The notes below the pieces were generated by a model that was not told the origin of the DNA, searched no databases, and saw only the letters and a list, made by a program, of their open reading frames with translations. Of a stretch of 64,000 nt of DNA, positions 1 through 7,335 are shown in pieces. Source of the DNA: Oceanobacillus arenosus (GTDB lineage Bacteria > Bacillota > Bacilli > Bacillales > Amphibacillaceae); contig NZ_PIOC01000001.1 of the NCBI RefSeq assembly GCF_003369575.1, positions 363,596 through 427,595 on the forward strand, in the 5' to 3' direction. The position numbers were made by a program, and so were the translations under genes. Numbering within the stretch: position 1 is the first letter of the stretch; each line of letters opens with the position of its first letter.

Positions 1-391
1 TCGGATAATAAATGAGCCAGTTCATGTAGGATGCGCCTTTACAAAAGTGAAAACCGTGCGCAGTATAGATTACTTTTGTTCCTTTTTTTCTCGCTTTCCT
101 AGCAGCAAGGCGGGAGAGCACTCCTCCTAATGGTGTGTGACAATGAATAATGGAATAGTTGTTCTGATCAATAATTTTCTTTAATTGTTTATATGCTTGA
201 ATATTTGATTGATGAAAGGGCGAGCGCTGAATATCGATATGATATTTATTATCTGTGAATGGTAAATCCATATTTCCTGATGCAGCAACATCTACTTCCC
301 ATCCCTGCTCTTTAAACCATTTCATATATGGCAAATGAAATGCCTTGAAATGGTAATCAACGGTTGCACAAAACAATATTTTCTCAGCCAT
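1..391 (-). CDS. epsD: EpsD-like glycosyltransferase (partial, N-terminal 130 residues)
   Basis: This gene is cut by the left edge, so only the N-terminal part is visible. It begins MAEKILFCATVDYHFKAFH, with a GGAGGGG ribosome site about 8 nt upstream. The visible part is a GT4-type glycosyltransferase N-domain: an opening beta strand, then an IIHCHTPLGG segment and a TAHGFHF segment, both as I remember them from Bacillus EpsD. The family transfers sugars to the lipid-linked repeat unit of the biofilm exopolysaccharide on the inner face of the membrane. It starts 16 nt after the epsC stop, so it is in the same operon. The catalytic C-domain lies outside the window. Confidence 0.85.
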   Translation of the reverse strand, partial: MAEKILFCATVDYHFKAFHLPYMKWFKEQGWEVDVAASGNMDLPFTDNKYHIDIQRSPFHQSNIQAYKQLKKIIDQNNYSIIHCHTPLGGVLSRLAARKARKKGTKVIYTAHGFHFCKGASYMNWLIYYP

Positions 392-407
392 TCAGGCCAC
401 CCCTCCA

Positions 408-2234
408 TTATATGGATACTACTTCTCTTTGATCGTGAACCATTGCATTATTTGCTAAATCTAATAAGTATTTTCTAAGTGTGTCAGCATCAATTGTGCT
501 GTAATTTTTTATGATTTGATTAATATCATCAATGTATAAATTTGTCGTCTTTCCAATATATATTTTCGGATATACTTGCTCTTGGTGAATCTCATTATCC
601 TGTAATAATTCCTCGAAGAGCTTTTCCCCTGGCCTTATTCCCGTGTATTCTATGCCAATCTCCTCAATGGAATTACCCGATAATTTGATTAGGTTCTTTG
701 CAAGATCGGCAATTTTCACAGGCTCTCCCATATCTAGTACAAATATTTCTCCACCATTCGCAAGTGCACCTGCCTGGAGAACTAATCTTGATGCTTCGGG
801 TATTGTCATAAAGTAACGGACCATGTCAGGATGTGTAACGGTTACTGGTCCACCTTTTTCAATTTGCTTTTTAAACAGCGGAATCACACTGCCTCTGCTT
901 CCCAAAACATTACCAAATCGTACGGCGACAAATTTCGTATCGCTTGCTTTATCCATACTCTGAACAATCATCTCAGCTAGTCGCTTCGATGCCCCCATCA
1001 CACTTGTCGGATTCACTGCCTTATCCGTTGAGACCATCACGAATATATCAACATTATGTAGGCTTGCCGCCTTTGCAACATTCCTTGTTCCAATAATATT
1101 ATTTTTTACTGCTTCCTCCGGATTACGCTCCATCAATGGGACATGCTTATGTGCTGCAGCATGATAGACAACATCAGGCTGATATTTACGCATGACATTC
1201 ATCATCTTTATTTCATCCTGCACATCTGCAATCTCTGTAATGAAATCAATTTGACTACTTTTAAATGTCTCCTTTAATTCCATTTCAATGGAATAAATAC
1301 TATTCTCTCCATGACCAAGTAAAATGACCTGTCTTGGACGGAAAGCTGAAATTTGCCTTGTTATTTCTGAGCCAATCGAACCGCCTGCTCCTGTAACGAG
1401 GACAACTTTATTGTTGATATACTCGGAAATACTTTCGATATCCATATCGACAGGGTCTCTTCCCAATAGATCTTCCACCTGTACATCGCGGAATTGATTG
1501 ATTGATATTTTCCCAGTTATTAAATCTTCTAGAAAAGGAAGAATCTTCGTTTGTGCATTTGTCTTTGCACATTCTAGAAAAATTGTATTTAATTCTTTTT
1601 TACTTAGAGATGGAATGGAAATAATGATATGATCTATTTCAAGTTCCGCTACACTGCTTACGATTGCATCCACTCCACCGACGACAGGCAAACCTAGCAA
1701 CTCAAGCCGCTGTTTTCTCGGGTCATCATCGATAAAAGCAACTGGCAACAGATTGCTCTCGTTATTTTTTAATAGTTGCCTAGCAACCATCGTGCCAGCC
1801 GATCCTGCGCCGATAATTAATGTGCGAATTTTATTATCTGTTTGATTTAGAAATGAATCACGATAAATTCTCCAAATAAATCGCGACCCTCCAATAAAGC
1901 ACATATGAAGCAGCCATGTTATTACGAACAGCTTGAACTGGATTTCCTGAAAGAGAAGTAACTGAATAATCATAGCGGTGATAACGGAAAATGAGACAAC
2001 TTTTAAGATAATTAATAACTCTTGAATACTCGCATATTCCCAAACCTTTTTATACAGTTTATATTTTGTGGAAAATAGATGATGGCATAATAAAATGGTT
2101 AGTATGGTCACTAGGACAGAATAGCCTACTAGTTGCAGTTCAATACTTGCTAGGTACGCACTAATAAATATCGCACTGAGCACAATACAAGAATCAATCA
2201 AAATAAATAAGGAAATACGCTGCCGATATGTCAT
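408..2234 (-). CDS. epsC: EpsC-like polysaccharide nucleotide-sugar 4,6-dehydratase/epimerase
   Basis: This 608-residue CapD/FlaA1-type membrane dehydratase would act on UDP-GlcNAc-type sugars for exopolysaccharide synthesis. Four hydrophobic segments fill roughly the first 110 residues. A first Rossmann motif (GAGSAGTMVARQ) starts near residue 142 and belongs to the CoA-binding-like domain. A second NAD-binding motif (VTGAGGSIGSE) near residue 280 opens the catalytic domain, followed by STDKAVNPTSVMGASKR, which carries the catalytic-type Lys. I chose the ATG at 2234 because GGAGGG stands just upstream; a longer reading frame reaches 2273 but has no ribosome site. It lies behind an EAR-like leader and terminator, so its expression relative to epsAB is probably set by antitermination. 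Confidence 0.9.
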   Translation of the reverse strand: MTYRQRISLFILIDSCIVLSAIFISAYLASIELQLVGYSVLVTILTILLCHHLFSTKYKLYKKVWEYASIQELLIILKVVSFSVITAMIIQLLLFQEIQFKLFVITWLLHMCFIGGSRFIWRIYRDSFLNQTDNKIRTLIIGAGSAGTMVARQLLKNNESNLLPVAFIDDDPRKQRLELLGLPVVGGVDAIVSSVAELEIDHIIISIPSLSKKELNTIFLECAKTNAQTKILPFLEDLITGKISINQFRDVQVEDLLGRDPVDMDIESISEYINNKVVLVTGAGGSIGSEITRQISAFRPRQVILLGHGENSIYSIEMELKETFKSSQIDFITEIADVQDEIKMMNVMRKYQPDVVYHAAAHKHVPLMERNPEEAVKNNIIGTRNVAKAASLHNVDIFVMVSTDKAVNPTSVMGASKRLAEMIVQSMDKASDTKFVAVRFGNVLGSRGSVIPLFKKQIEKGGPVTVTHPDMVRYFMTIPEASRLVLQAGALANGGEIFVLDMGEPVKIADLAKNLIKLSGNSIEEIGIEYTGIRPGEKLFEELLQDNEIHQEQVYPKIYIGKTTNLYIDDINQIIKNYSTIDADTLRKYLLDLANNAMVHDQREVVSI

Positions 2235-2325
2235 TTCATCCCTCCTTCTTCCTATATTTTTAATAGAAATCAATGTAGTGGTATTTTTTTCCTAGTACAA
2301 AAGCGCAAGTGACTTTCCTATCCTA

Positions 2326-2370
2326 TTAAAAGACTAAGGTTTAACCAAGCCTTTCAGTGACAGCCTTAGT
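2326..2370 (-). terminator. Intrinsic terminator-like hairpin between epsB and epsC
   Basis: Read on the minus strand, ACTAAGG (2370-2364) pairs with CCTTAGT (2339-2333) and is followed by CTTTT. The loop can pair further internally. It sits between the EAR-like leader and epsC, where it would cut off epsC-D transcription unless polymerase has been modified. The function is inferred from position; the arms are seen directly. Confidence 0.5.
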
Positions 2371-2399
2371 TTCACTTATATAATAAGAAAGTTTAAATA

Positions 2400-2516
2400 A
2401 TATGTATGGGCATCCAACCCGTCCTCACATCACACTATCGACAACGTACGTGTCTAAGGTATCTACAATACCCACAGCATGACCGAGTGTCTACATGGAT
2501 AAAGGTAAGTAGACAT
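2400..2516 (-). promoter_or_regulatory. EAR (eps-associated RNA, epsC motif) candidate
   Basis: The 318-nt gap between epsB and epsC holds a block of nested short helices on the minus strand: GTCTAC/GTAGAC (2514-2489), a GGGTAT/ATACC hairpin (2473-2458) and GGG/CCC (2420-2408). In Bacillus subtilis the processive-antitermination element EAR occupies exactly this place, between the second and third eps genes. I assign it from position, size (about 115 nt) and helix content. I could not run the covariance model for the epsC RNA family. Confidence 0.7.
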
Positions 2517-2554
2517 CACCAAAAGTATTTTATTGCGTATGTATCGCACAAAAA

Positions 2555-2570
2555 ATTCTTTATAGAGAAC
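2555..2570 (-). promoter_or_regulatory. SinR-like box downstream of epsB
   Basis: On the minus strand the sequence is GTTCTCTATAAAGAAT, a near-palindrome containing the GTTCTYT half-site of SinR. It begins 22 nt past the epsB stop and upstream of the EAR-like leader. It differs by one base from the box at 4021-4036. It could be an internal operator or roadblock for epsC onward; that role is inference. Confidence 0.5.
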
Positions 2571-2591
2571 AATTATTTCAAAAAAATTTGT

Positions 2592-3257
2592 TTATTTGTC
2601 GTTAATAATGACACCAAGTAGATTTGCATGGGCCAACTCTAATATTCGTTTCGATTCAATAGCGTTTTCTAGTTCTGTTTTCCCATGCTCCAACACCAAT
2701 ACAACACCTTCGCATTGATTGGCAAGTACCCTTGTTTCAGTCGAGCTTAATATCGTTGGTGAATCGATTAATACGACATTATATCGAGTGGAAGCCTCAT
2801 TTAATAGATTCATCATGACATCACTTCCCAGTATTTCAGTAGGGTTTAGTACGGATGTACCACTCGTCAATACGTCGAGATTTTTAATATCTGTTCGACT
2901 GATTGCCTGGTCGAGTATAGCACTTCCTTCAAGTACATTCGTTAATCCAGTTTCATTGGATATTTGAAAAATATCCTGGATTACTGGCTCTCTTAAATTA
3001 GCATCAATTAAAAGCACGCTATCCTTTTGTTGTGCAATTGAAACCGCTAGATTTGCTGCTGTCGTAGATTTCCCCTCACCGACACCAGGCGAGGTGATAA
3101 GAAATACACTGTTCTTCTTTTCATCCATTAGAAACTTAATATTAGTCCGAATCGTTCGAAACTGATCTGAGATTACAGAATCTGCATTCGAATAAGTAAT
3201 TAGATGTATTTTCCGATTATCTACAGACTTTCTTTTATTGAATATCAACAATTTCAC
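2592..3257 (-). CDS. epsB: EpsB-like CpsD/CapB-family tyrosine kinase (short C-terminus)
   Basis: This 221-residue P-loop protein is the cytoplasmic kinase partner of EpsA, which regulates polysaccharide chain synthesis. It shows Walker A (SPGVGEGKSTTAANLA, about residues 57-72), Walker A' (LLIDANLREP, with Asn where Asp is usual) and Walker B (VVLIDSP). The frame starts with GTG and overlaps the end of epsA by 23 bp, so translation is coupled. The protein stops at GVIINDK, with no tyrosine cluster; only two tyrosines occur in the whole sequence (Y22 and one near residue 159). Family members normally carry a Tyr-rich tail as the autophosphorylation site, so this one may be non-phosphorylatable or trimmed. 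Confidence 0.85.
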   Translation of the reverse strand: MKLLIFNKRKSVDNRKIHLITYSNADSVISDQFRTIRTNIKFLMDEKKNSVFLITSPGVGEGKSTTAANLAVSIAQQKDSVLLIDANLREPVIQDIFQISNETGLTNVLEGSAILDQAISRTDIKNLDVLTSGTSVLNPTEILGSDVMMNLLNEASTRYNVVLIDSPTILSSTETRVLANQCEGVVLVLEHGKTELENAIESKRILELAHANLLGVIINDK

Positions 3258-3966
3258 CCCGCAAATTTACATCCTTCTGTTTCCGTCTTTTCTTAGAACC
3301 TTTCACCCTGTTCATATTCGATACGATGCCCAATACTGGGACACCTAATATTCCCTCAATTTCTCGGTCCTTTCTTACTTTCCCATCTAAAGAATCTAAT
3401 AGAAATACCAGCCCGATACTAACAACTAAACCGAATACCAGCGCAATGATTGTTGTGCGGTTTTGGGTGCTGTTGATTGCAAATGGGTTTTCCTTCGCTT
3501 CCGAAAGTAATTGGACTTCTGTAAAGCCTAGGATCGATACAATCTGACTTTTATACACTGATGCGGTTGTATTCGCAATTTCTGCAGTAAGCTTAAAATC
3601 TGTACCTATAACCGAAATATTAACAACTTGCGAATCATCAATCCTCGTTACTTCTATTTGACTCGCTATTGCTTCAGCCGACATATCAAGTTGCAGTTCA
3701 TTTTTTACCTTCTCCATAATAATTGGATCCTTAATCATGACCATCAATGTATTCATATCCTGGTCACCTTTACCTAAAATCATTCTTGTTGATGATTGAT
3801 ACACTGGGGTGTAGTTATAAGAACTATAGAAATATCCTGCCAGTGTTGCTAAGATGGTAATCAGCGCAATAATCCAAAACCGTTTCTTAATCACATTAAA
3901 ATATTCTTTGATATTGATTTCGGCAGGATTTTCACTTTCAATCATCCTATAATGTCTTCGCCCCAT
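3235..3966 (-). CDS. epsA: EpsA-like Wzz/YveK chain-length modulator
   Basis: This 243-residue membrane adaptor activates the EpsB kinase and sets polysaccharide length. A short cytoplasmic N-terminus leads to a first membrane helix (FWIIALITILATLAGYFY, about residues 31-48). An extracytoplasmic Wzz domain follows, then a second helix (TTIIALVFGLVVSIGLVFLL, near residue 170) and a basic cytoplasmic tail (KKRRKQK) that meets the kinase. I chose the ATG at 3966 because AAAGGTG lies 6 nt upstream; the frame extends to a GTG at 3975. It is the first gene of the operon, behind a promoter with a SinR-like box. Confidence 0.85.
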   Translation of the reverse strand: MGRRHYRMIESENPAEINIKEYFNVIKKRFWIIALITILATLAGYFYSSYNYTPVYQSSTRMILGKGDQDMNTLMVMIKDPIIMEKVKNELQLDMSAEAIASQIEVTRIDDSQVVNISVIGTDFKLTAEIANTTASVYKSQIVSILGFTEVQLLSEAKENPFAINSTQNRTTIIALVFGLVVSIGLVFLLDSLDGKVRKDREIEGILGVPVLGIVSNMNRVKGSKKRRKQKDVNLRGEIVDIQ

Positions 3967-4020
3967 TAACATCACCTTTTCTATTGGTTATCATCATATC
4001 TATACTTAGGTTATTACAAT

Positions 4021-4036
4021 ATTCTTTATAAAGAAC
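4021..4036 (-). promoter_or_regulatory. SinR-like box in the eps 5' leader
   Basis: On the minus strand the sequence is GTTCTTTATAAAGAAT; the inner 14 bases form a perfect palindrome. It lies about 60 nt downstream of the eps -10 element and 55 nt upstream of the epsA start. It matches the GTTCTYT half-site known for the biofilm repressor SinR. Confidence 0.6.
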
Positions 4037-4097
4037 ATTGTAATTAAAAAAATATCGCTTACTGGTGAATTATTTAAAATTATTCCTTATGGTTCAT

Positions 4098-4126
4098 ATA
4101 TTAGTTCATTATAAAGAACAAGTCAA
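4098..4126 (-). promoter_or_regulatory. eps promoter with SinR-like box filling the spacer
   Basis: On the minus strand a -35 TTGACT (4126-4121) and a -10 TAATAT (4103-4098) are 17 bp apart. The palindromic box GTTCTTTATAATGAAC (4119-4104) takes up 16 of those 17 bases. A bound repressor would directly block RNA polymerase. The spacing and sequence are seen; SinR as the ligand is inferred from the half-site and from the known control of eps in Bacillus. Confidence 0.65.
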
Positions 4127-4144
4127 CAACTAATTCTCGAATTA

Positions 4145-4696
4145 TTAGCTTATTTCCATTTTTGTATTGTAAAACTTAACCAACGCTTCAACATCAGCGC
4201 AGGTTGGAATAAGTGACGTTCCTGGTCCAATAAGTGCGTCCCCTTTTTGTTCAAAACATGATCCAAATGAAAATCGAAGCATCCGAAAAAATTTTTTCTC
4301 AATAAGTGCTAAATAATATTTAGGGTTATGATTCATTGCATGATTATAAAGGATATGTGAAAAAATAGTAAAGTAACCTTGACGCTGATAGTCCTGATGA
4401 ATACAGAGTTTATCTATCTCCCAAGTGCGATCTTGATATCGGTTTATTTCGGGGAAATTAGAGAATGCAAATCGCCCTTCTACGGTACTATTTGGGTTTG
4501 TGGGATTGTAAGGAGTGAGTTCAATTGTCCCGATAACCTTTTCTCTTCTAAGGAATCCTTTTTTATCTAATAAAAGATTGTATCTGAAACCATCCTCTGA
4601 ATATGGATCATTTACCCAGCCAAATTCATCGCAGAAATATTCCCAGGTTGCTGCAAATTGTCTTTGTTGTTTAGCTGTTTGAACTAGTTCATACAT
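4145..4696 (-). CDS. GNAT-fold acyltransferase downstream of the lasso-leader-like peptide
   Basis: This 183-residue protein has the core of a GNAT acyltransferase: a WEIDKLCIH strand, then the acyl-CoA phosphate loop QDYQRQGYF (about residues 101-109). Its overall order, with a large N-terminal substrate part and a long C-terminal segment, resembles the LuxI-like and N-acyl-amino-acid synthase branch more than ordinary RimI-type acetylases; that placement is tentative. The start has AAGGGAG 6 nt upstream. It lies 98 nt after the stop of the small peptide gene in the same direction, with only a weak hairpin between them, so the two are probably co-transcribed. It might acylate the peptide or make a small signal; neither is shown. 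Confidence 0.55.
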   Translation of the reverse strand: MYELVQTAKQQRQFAATWEYFCDEFGWVNDPYSEDGFRYNLLLDKKGFLRREKVIGTIELTPYNPTNPNSTVEGRFAFSNFPEINRYQDRTWEIDKLCIHQDYQRQGYFTIFSHILYNHAMNHNPKYYLALIEKKFFRMLRFSFGSCFEQKGDALIGPGTSLIPTCADVEALVKFYNTKMEIS

Positions 4697-4794
4697 TATT
4701 ATTCTCCCTTCCTCGAAAAATCCCCATAAAACCCTTTGCCTCTTTCAGATAAGGGTTCTATAGGGTATGACTTTAATTGCCACAATTCGATTCA

Positions 4795-4953
4795 CTAGCT
4801 GCCGAATGGATTAGTTGGATCTGGATTCTCCCCGCCGCCTGGGTTTCCTCCACCGCCATGGCCAGGGTTTCCTCCATGACCATGCTTCCATCCCTTCATT
4901 GTCATGCTCACATCCAAAACTTCAAGAACTGGAGATTTCCATTCTTTCTTCAT
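4795..4953 (-). CDS. 52-residue peptide with paeninodin-type lasso leader and Gly/His-rich tail
   Basis: The peptide starts MKKEWKSPVLEVLDVSMTM, which closely fits Firmicute lasso-precursor leaders: a W/Y-xx-P-x-L recognition motif at residues 5-10 and the penultimate leader Thr (residue 18). A good AGGTGAT ribosome site lies 6 nt upstream. The rest is unlike a lasso core: residues 20-52 are rich in Gly, His, Asn and Pro (HGHGGNPGHGGGGNPGGG), and no Asp or Glu falls 7-9 residues after the expected cleavage point, so a canonical macrolactam ring cannot form. No lasso cyclase, protease or RRE gene is visible nearby. It shares an operon with the acyltransferase and lies behind SinR-like boxes. 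I am confident it is a gene; its product is unknown. Confidence 0.7.
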   Translation of the reverse strand: MKKEWKSPVLEVLDVSMTMKGWKHGHGGNPGHGGGGNPGGGENPDPTNPFGS

Positions 4954-5009
4954 TTCATCATCACCTTTCTTCAAATAAGTAATATGAGAATTTGGTTACT
5001 TAGTATTCC

Positions 5010-5057
5010 TTACTTTTCCACCCATAACTTGAACCACGGATTGGACGTTATAAACAT
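5010..5057 (-). CDS. Possible 15-residue leader peptide
   Basis: An ATG at 5057 preceded by AGAGG (5-nt gap) opens a frame encoding MFITSNPWFKLWVEK, which ends 56 nt before the peptide gene at 4953. It lies in the presumed transcript leader of that operon. The two Trp and two Phe in 15 residues are unusual. It could be a regulatory uORF, a small secreted or membrane-active peptide, or chance. Confidence 0.3.
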   Translation of the reverse strand: MFITSNPWFKLWVEK

Positions 5058-5178
5058 TTGAACCTCTAGAAATCTCCCTCCAGCTATGTTGAAAGTCTGA
5101 AGATAGTGTCCCTATGCTTGAATAGATGGAATACTAATACTCCTCTCTCTACGATACGGAAATATTACAGATTCCCTA

Positions 5179-5214
5179 ATTCTTTTTAAGAACGTAATGA
5201 ACTTTATTAAGAAC
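5179..5214 (-). promoter_or_regulatory. Two SinR-like boxes upstream of the peptide/acyltransferase operon
   Basis: On the minus strand, GTTCTTAATAAAGTTC (5214-5199) and GTTCTTAAAAAGAAT (5193-5179) are 20 bp apart, nearly two helix turns. They resemble the three boxes around eps. A possible -10 (TAATAT) lies just downstream, near 5161-5166. The remaining gap to the divergent gene at 5466 holds no further feature that I can support. Confidence 0.5.
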
Positions 5215-5465
5215 ACCCCTACATAATATCTTATAGAAACGGAATTATCAAGTACTTTATTTAACTTTTATATACACTATTTATGTATTTACTTTTCACT
5301 CAAACGAATCATTAGACGTCTACTCGAAAAACCGCTATCATCTCTTAATAAGGAAACATTAGAAAACTTAGTTGTTACCAATTATTTAGGTCACATCCTT
5401 AGAAACACATATACAGTGAGAAAGTCTTTAAACTATCTTATCTACTTAAAAGGGAGCGAGAAACA

Positions 5466-6482
5466 TTGACTTCAAACCGAGTTAATACATTTAATAATAT
5501 TCCACTATCTGTCCTAGACTTAGCACCTATAGCTGAAGGCAGCGATGCGAGCCAGTCCTTTAAGGAAAGCGTAGAGTTAGCACAACATGTTGAAAAGTGG
5601 GGATTCAATCGTTTCTGGCTTGCAGAGCACCATAATATGCCTGGGATTGCTAGTTCAGCAACCTCTATACTAATTTCCCATATCGCTGGTAATACCGATC
5701 ACATTCGTGTTGGCTCCGGCGGTGTCATGCTGCCAAACCATGCAACTCTCGTAATTGCCGAACAATTCGGAACACTGGAGTCCCTTTTCCCAGGGCGAAT
5801 AGACCTTGGACTTGGACGTGCACCAGGAAGCGATCAGGCGACTGCATATGCATTACGCCGTACCTTAAACATGGGCCCTAACGACTTTCCAATGCAAGTG
5901 AATGAATTACAGGACTATTTCGCAAAAGAGCCTGTGTCTCGTGTGAAAGCAGTACCAGGTCAAGGCTTAGCCATTCCAATTTGGCTGCTAGGCTCCAGTG
6001 ACTTTAGTGCAAGACTTGCGGCACAGAAGGGACTTTATTTCTCGTTTGCCAGTCACTTTGCACCGGCCTATACGATACCGGCGTTGAAATTATACCGAGA
6101 TAATTTTCAGCCGTCTGAAACACTTCAGAAACCTTATGCAATGGTTGGCGTCAATGTCATCGCAGCAGAAACGGACGAAAAGGCGCAATACTTGGCGAGC
6201 TCACATCAATTACAATTCTTAAATATCCGTAAAGGGTTAGCTACCAAACTCCAGCCTCCAATTGACAACATGGATGAGATCTGGTCACCTATGGAAAAGG
6301 CCGCCGTAGAACAATCACTTGACCCAAGAACGACGATTATTGGTAGTCCAGAAACAGTGAAACGTGGTCTCGCAGCATTCCAAGAAGCAACACAAGCTGA
6401 TGAAATGATTGTCAGCTCACAAATTTACCATCTCGAGGATCGATTGCGTTCCTATGAAATTGTTGCTGAATTGATGGATTAA
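5466..6482 (+). CDS. Luciferase-like (LLM class) flavin-dependent monooxygenase
   Basis: This 338-residue protein is of the bacterial luciferase-like monooxygenase family, which uses reduced FMN and O2 to oxidise small organic substrates in the cytoplasm. Typical segments are SVLDLAPI at the N-terminus, [11 protein letters not shown] (about residue 55), [11 protein letters not shown] and [11 protein letters not shown]. It resembles the single-component subgroup of unknown substrate found widely in Bacilli. It starts at a TTG with AGGGAG about 10 nt upstream. It is transcribed alone, divergent from the peptide operon, and ends at a strong bidirectional terminator. Confidence 0.85.
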   Translation: MTSNRVNTFNNIPLSVLDLAPIAEGSDASQSFKESVELAQHVEKWGFNRFWLAEHHNMPGIASSATSILISHIAGNTDHIRVGSGGVMLPNHATLVIAEQFGTLESLFPGRIDLGLGRAPGSDQATAYALRRTLNMGPNDFPMQVNELQDYFAKEPVSRVKAVPGQGLAIPIWLLGSSDFSARLAAQKGLYFSFASHFAPAYTIPALKLYRDNFQPSETLQKPYAMVGVNVIAAETDEKAQYLASSHQLQFLNIRKGLATKLQPPIDNMDEIWSPMEKAAVEQSLDPRTTIIGSPETVKRGLAAFQEATQADEMIVSSQIYHLEDRLRSYEIVAELMD

Positions 6483-6488
6483 TTTTAC

Positions 6489-6520
6489 AGGAGTCACGAT
6501 GATACATCGTGACTCCTTTT
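6489..6520. terminator. Bidirectional terminator
   Basis: A perfect 13-bp stem, AGGAGTCACGATG / CATCGTGACTCCT with a 3-nt loop, is followed by T residues on the plus strand and preceded by A residues. It serves the convergent genes ending at 6482 and 6522. Confidence 0.85.
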
Positions 6521-6521
6521 G

Positions 6522-7178
6522 CTATTCTTTAATTTCAAGTCCCAAGAGCTGTGCAAAACCAACTGCCTGATCTGCTGTGATAACACACCCAGTTACGTTT
6601 TCCAATGATACTTGGAGCTGGCTGAACATACAGGTTGTTAAGTCAATCCCCTTCAACGAAGTATTTACAAAACTAGCTTCGCTTAACTCACATTGATTAA
6701 AACCGACCTTCAGAAATTCACAATCATAGAAGTCAGCATTATTTAATGAACATCCTTCAAACTTCACTTGCTTTAACTTCGCAAATCCAAACGAACTTAA
6801 ATTTGCCAGACACGCATCAAACACAACATTCCCCAATGAAGCCTCCGTAAGATTAATTCCGAGCATTTTTGAATCCTTAAACACCACCCGATGGATACTT
6901 CCCAGGCTAAAATCCACATTTGACAAATCGCAATGGTCGAAAATTACATCCATTAGTTCAATCTTTTGAAAGGTAACATCTTCAAAAATGACATTTTTAA
7001 AAAGCACTTCTTCAAAAGCTATCCCTTCAACGTCTTCTCCTGTAATAAAGCAATCTTGGAACACACAACGGTGGTAATATGCCTCAACTTTCGCTTGAAA
7101 AATTTCGGTCGTTAATTCTGAGCTGATTTTCGGCTGCTGAATTTTAAAATTCGTGATGATATGATCACTCTTCTCCAT
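6522..7178 (-). CDS. Pentapeptide-repeat protein, Qnr-like
   Basis: This 218-residue protein consists mostly of tandem A(D/N)LxX-type pentapeptides with F or L at every fifth position (for example FKNVIFEDVTF and LSNVDFSLGS). They form a right-handed quadrilateral helix. The length and the C-terminal segment ITADQAVGFAQLLGLEIKE match the dimerisation helix of Qnr proteins, which mimic DNA and protect gyrase and topoisomerase IV. Intrinsic Qnr-like genes are known in Gram-positive bacteria. Whether this one lowers quinolone susceptibility cannot be read from sequence. Its ATG at 7178 lacks an obvious strong ribosome site, so the start is less certain. Confidence 0.8.
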   Translation of the reverse strand: MEKSDHIITNFKIQQPKISSELTTEIFQAKVEAYYHRCVFQDCFITGEDVEGIAFEEVLFKNVIFEDVTFQKIELMDVIFDHCDLSNVDFSLGSIHRVVFKDSKMLGINLTEASLGNVVFDACLANLSSFGFAKLKQVKFEGCSLNNADFYDCEFLKVGFNQCELSEASFVNTSLKGIDLTTCMFSQLQVSLENVTGCVITADQAVGFAQLLGLEIKE

Positions 7179-7335
7179 TGAAATTGTATTCTCTTTTTGT
7201 ATTTATTAGTATATATGTCTTCTGCTTTAATGTCTGTTTGGAATTGGTGTAATTTAAAATCTTCGTAGAAATAAAAAGGATTTACTCACCTTTTGTAGAA
7301 TCTAGTTATAAATACAAATATAGGAGTGAAGTTTA

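Noticed and set aside
2406..2621. A 71-codon plus-strand frame between epsC and epsB
   Set aside because: It overlies the EAR-like structured leader and the end of epsB and has no ribosome site.
4795..4953. A standard lasso peptide precursor
   Set aside because: The leader fits, but no Asp or Glu lies 7-9 residues after the predicted cleavage site and no lasso-processing genes are in the window.
4777..5061. A 94-codon open frame on the plus strand
   Set aside because: It is the antisense shadow of the peptide gene at 4795-4953; it has no ribosome site and its composition comes from the Gly-rich repeats read backwards.
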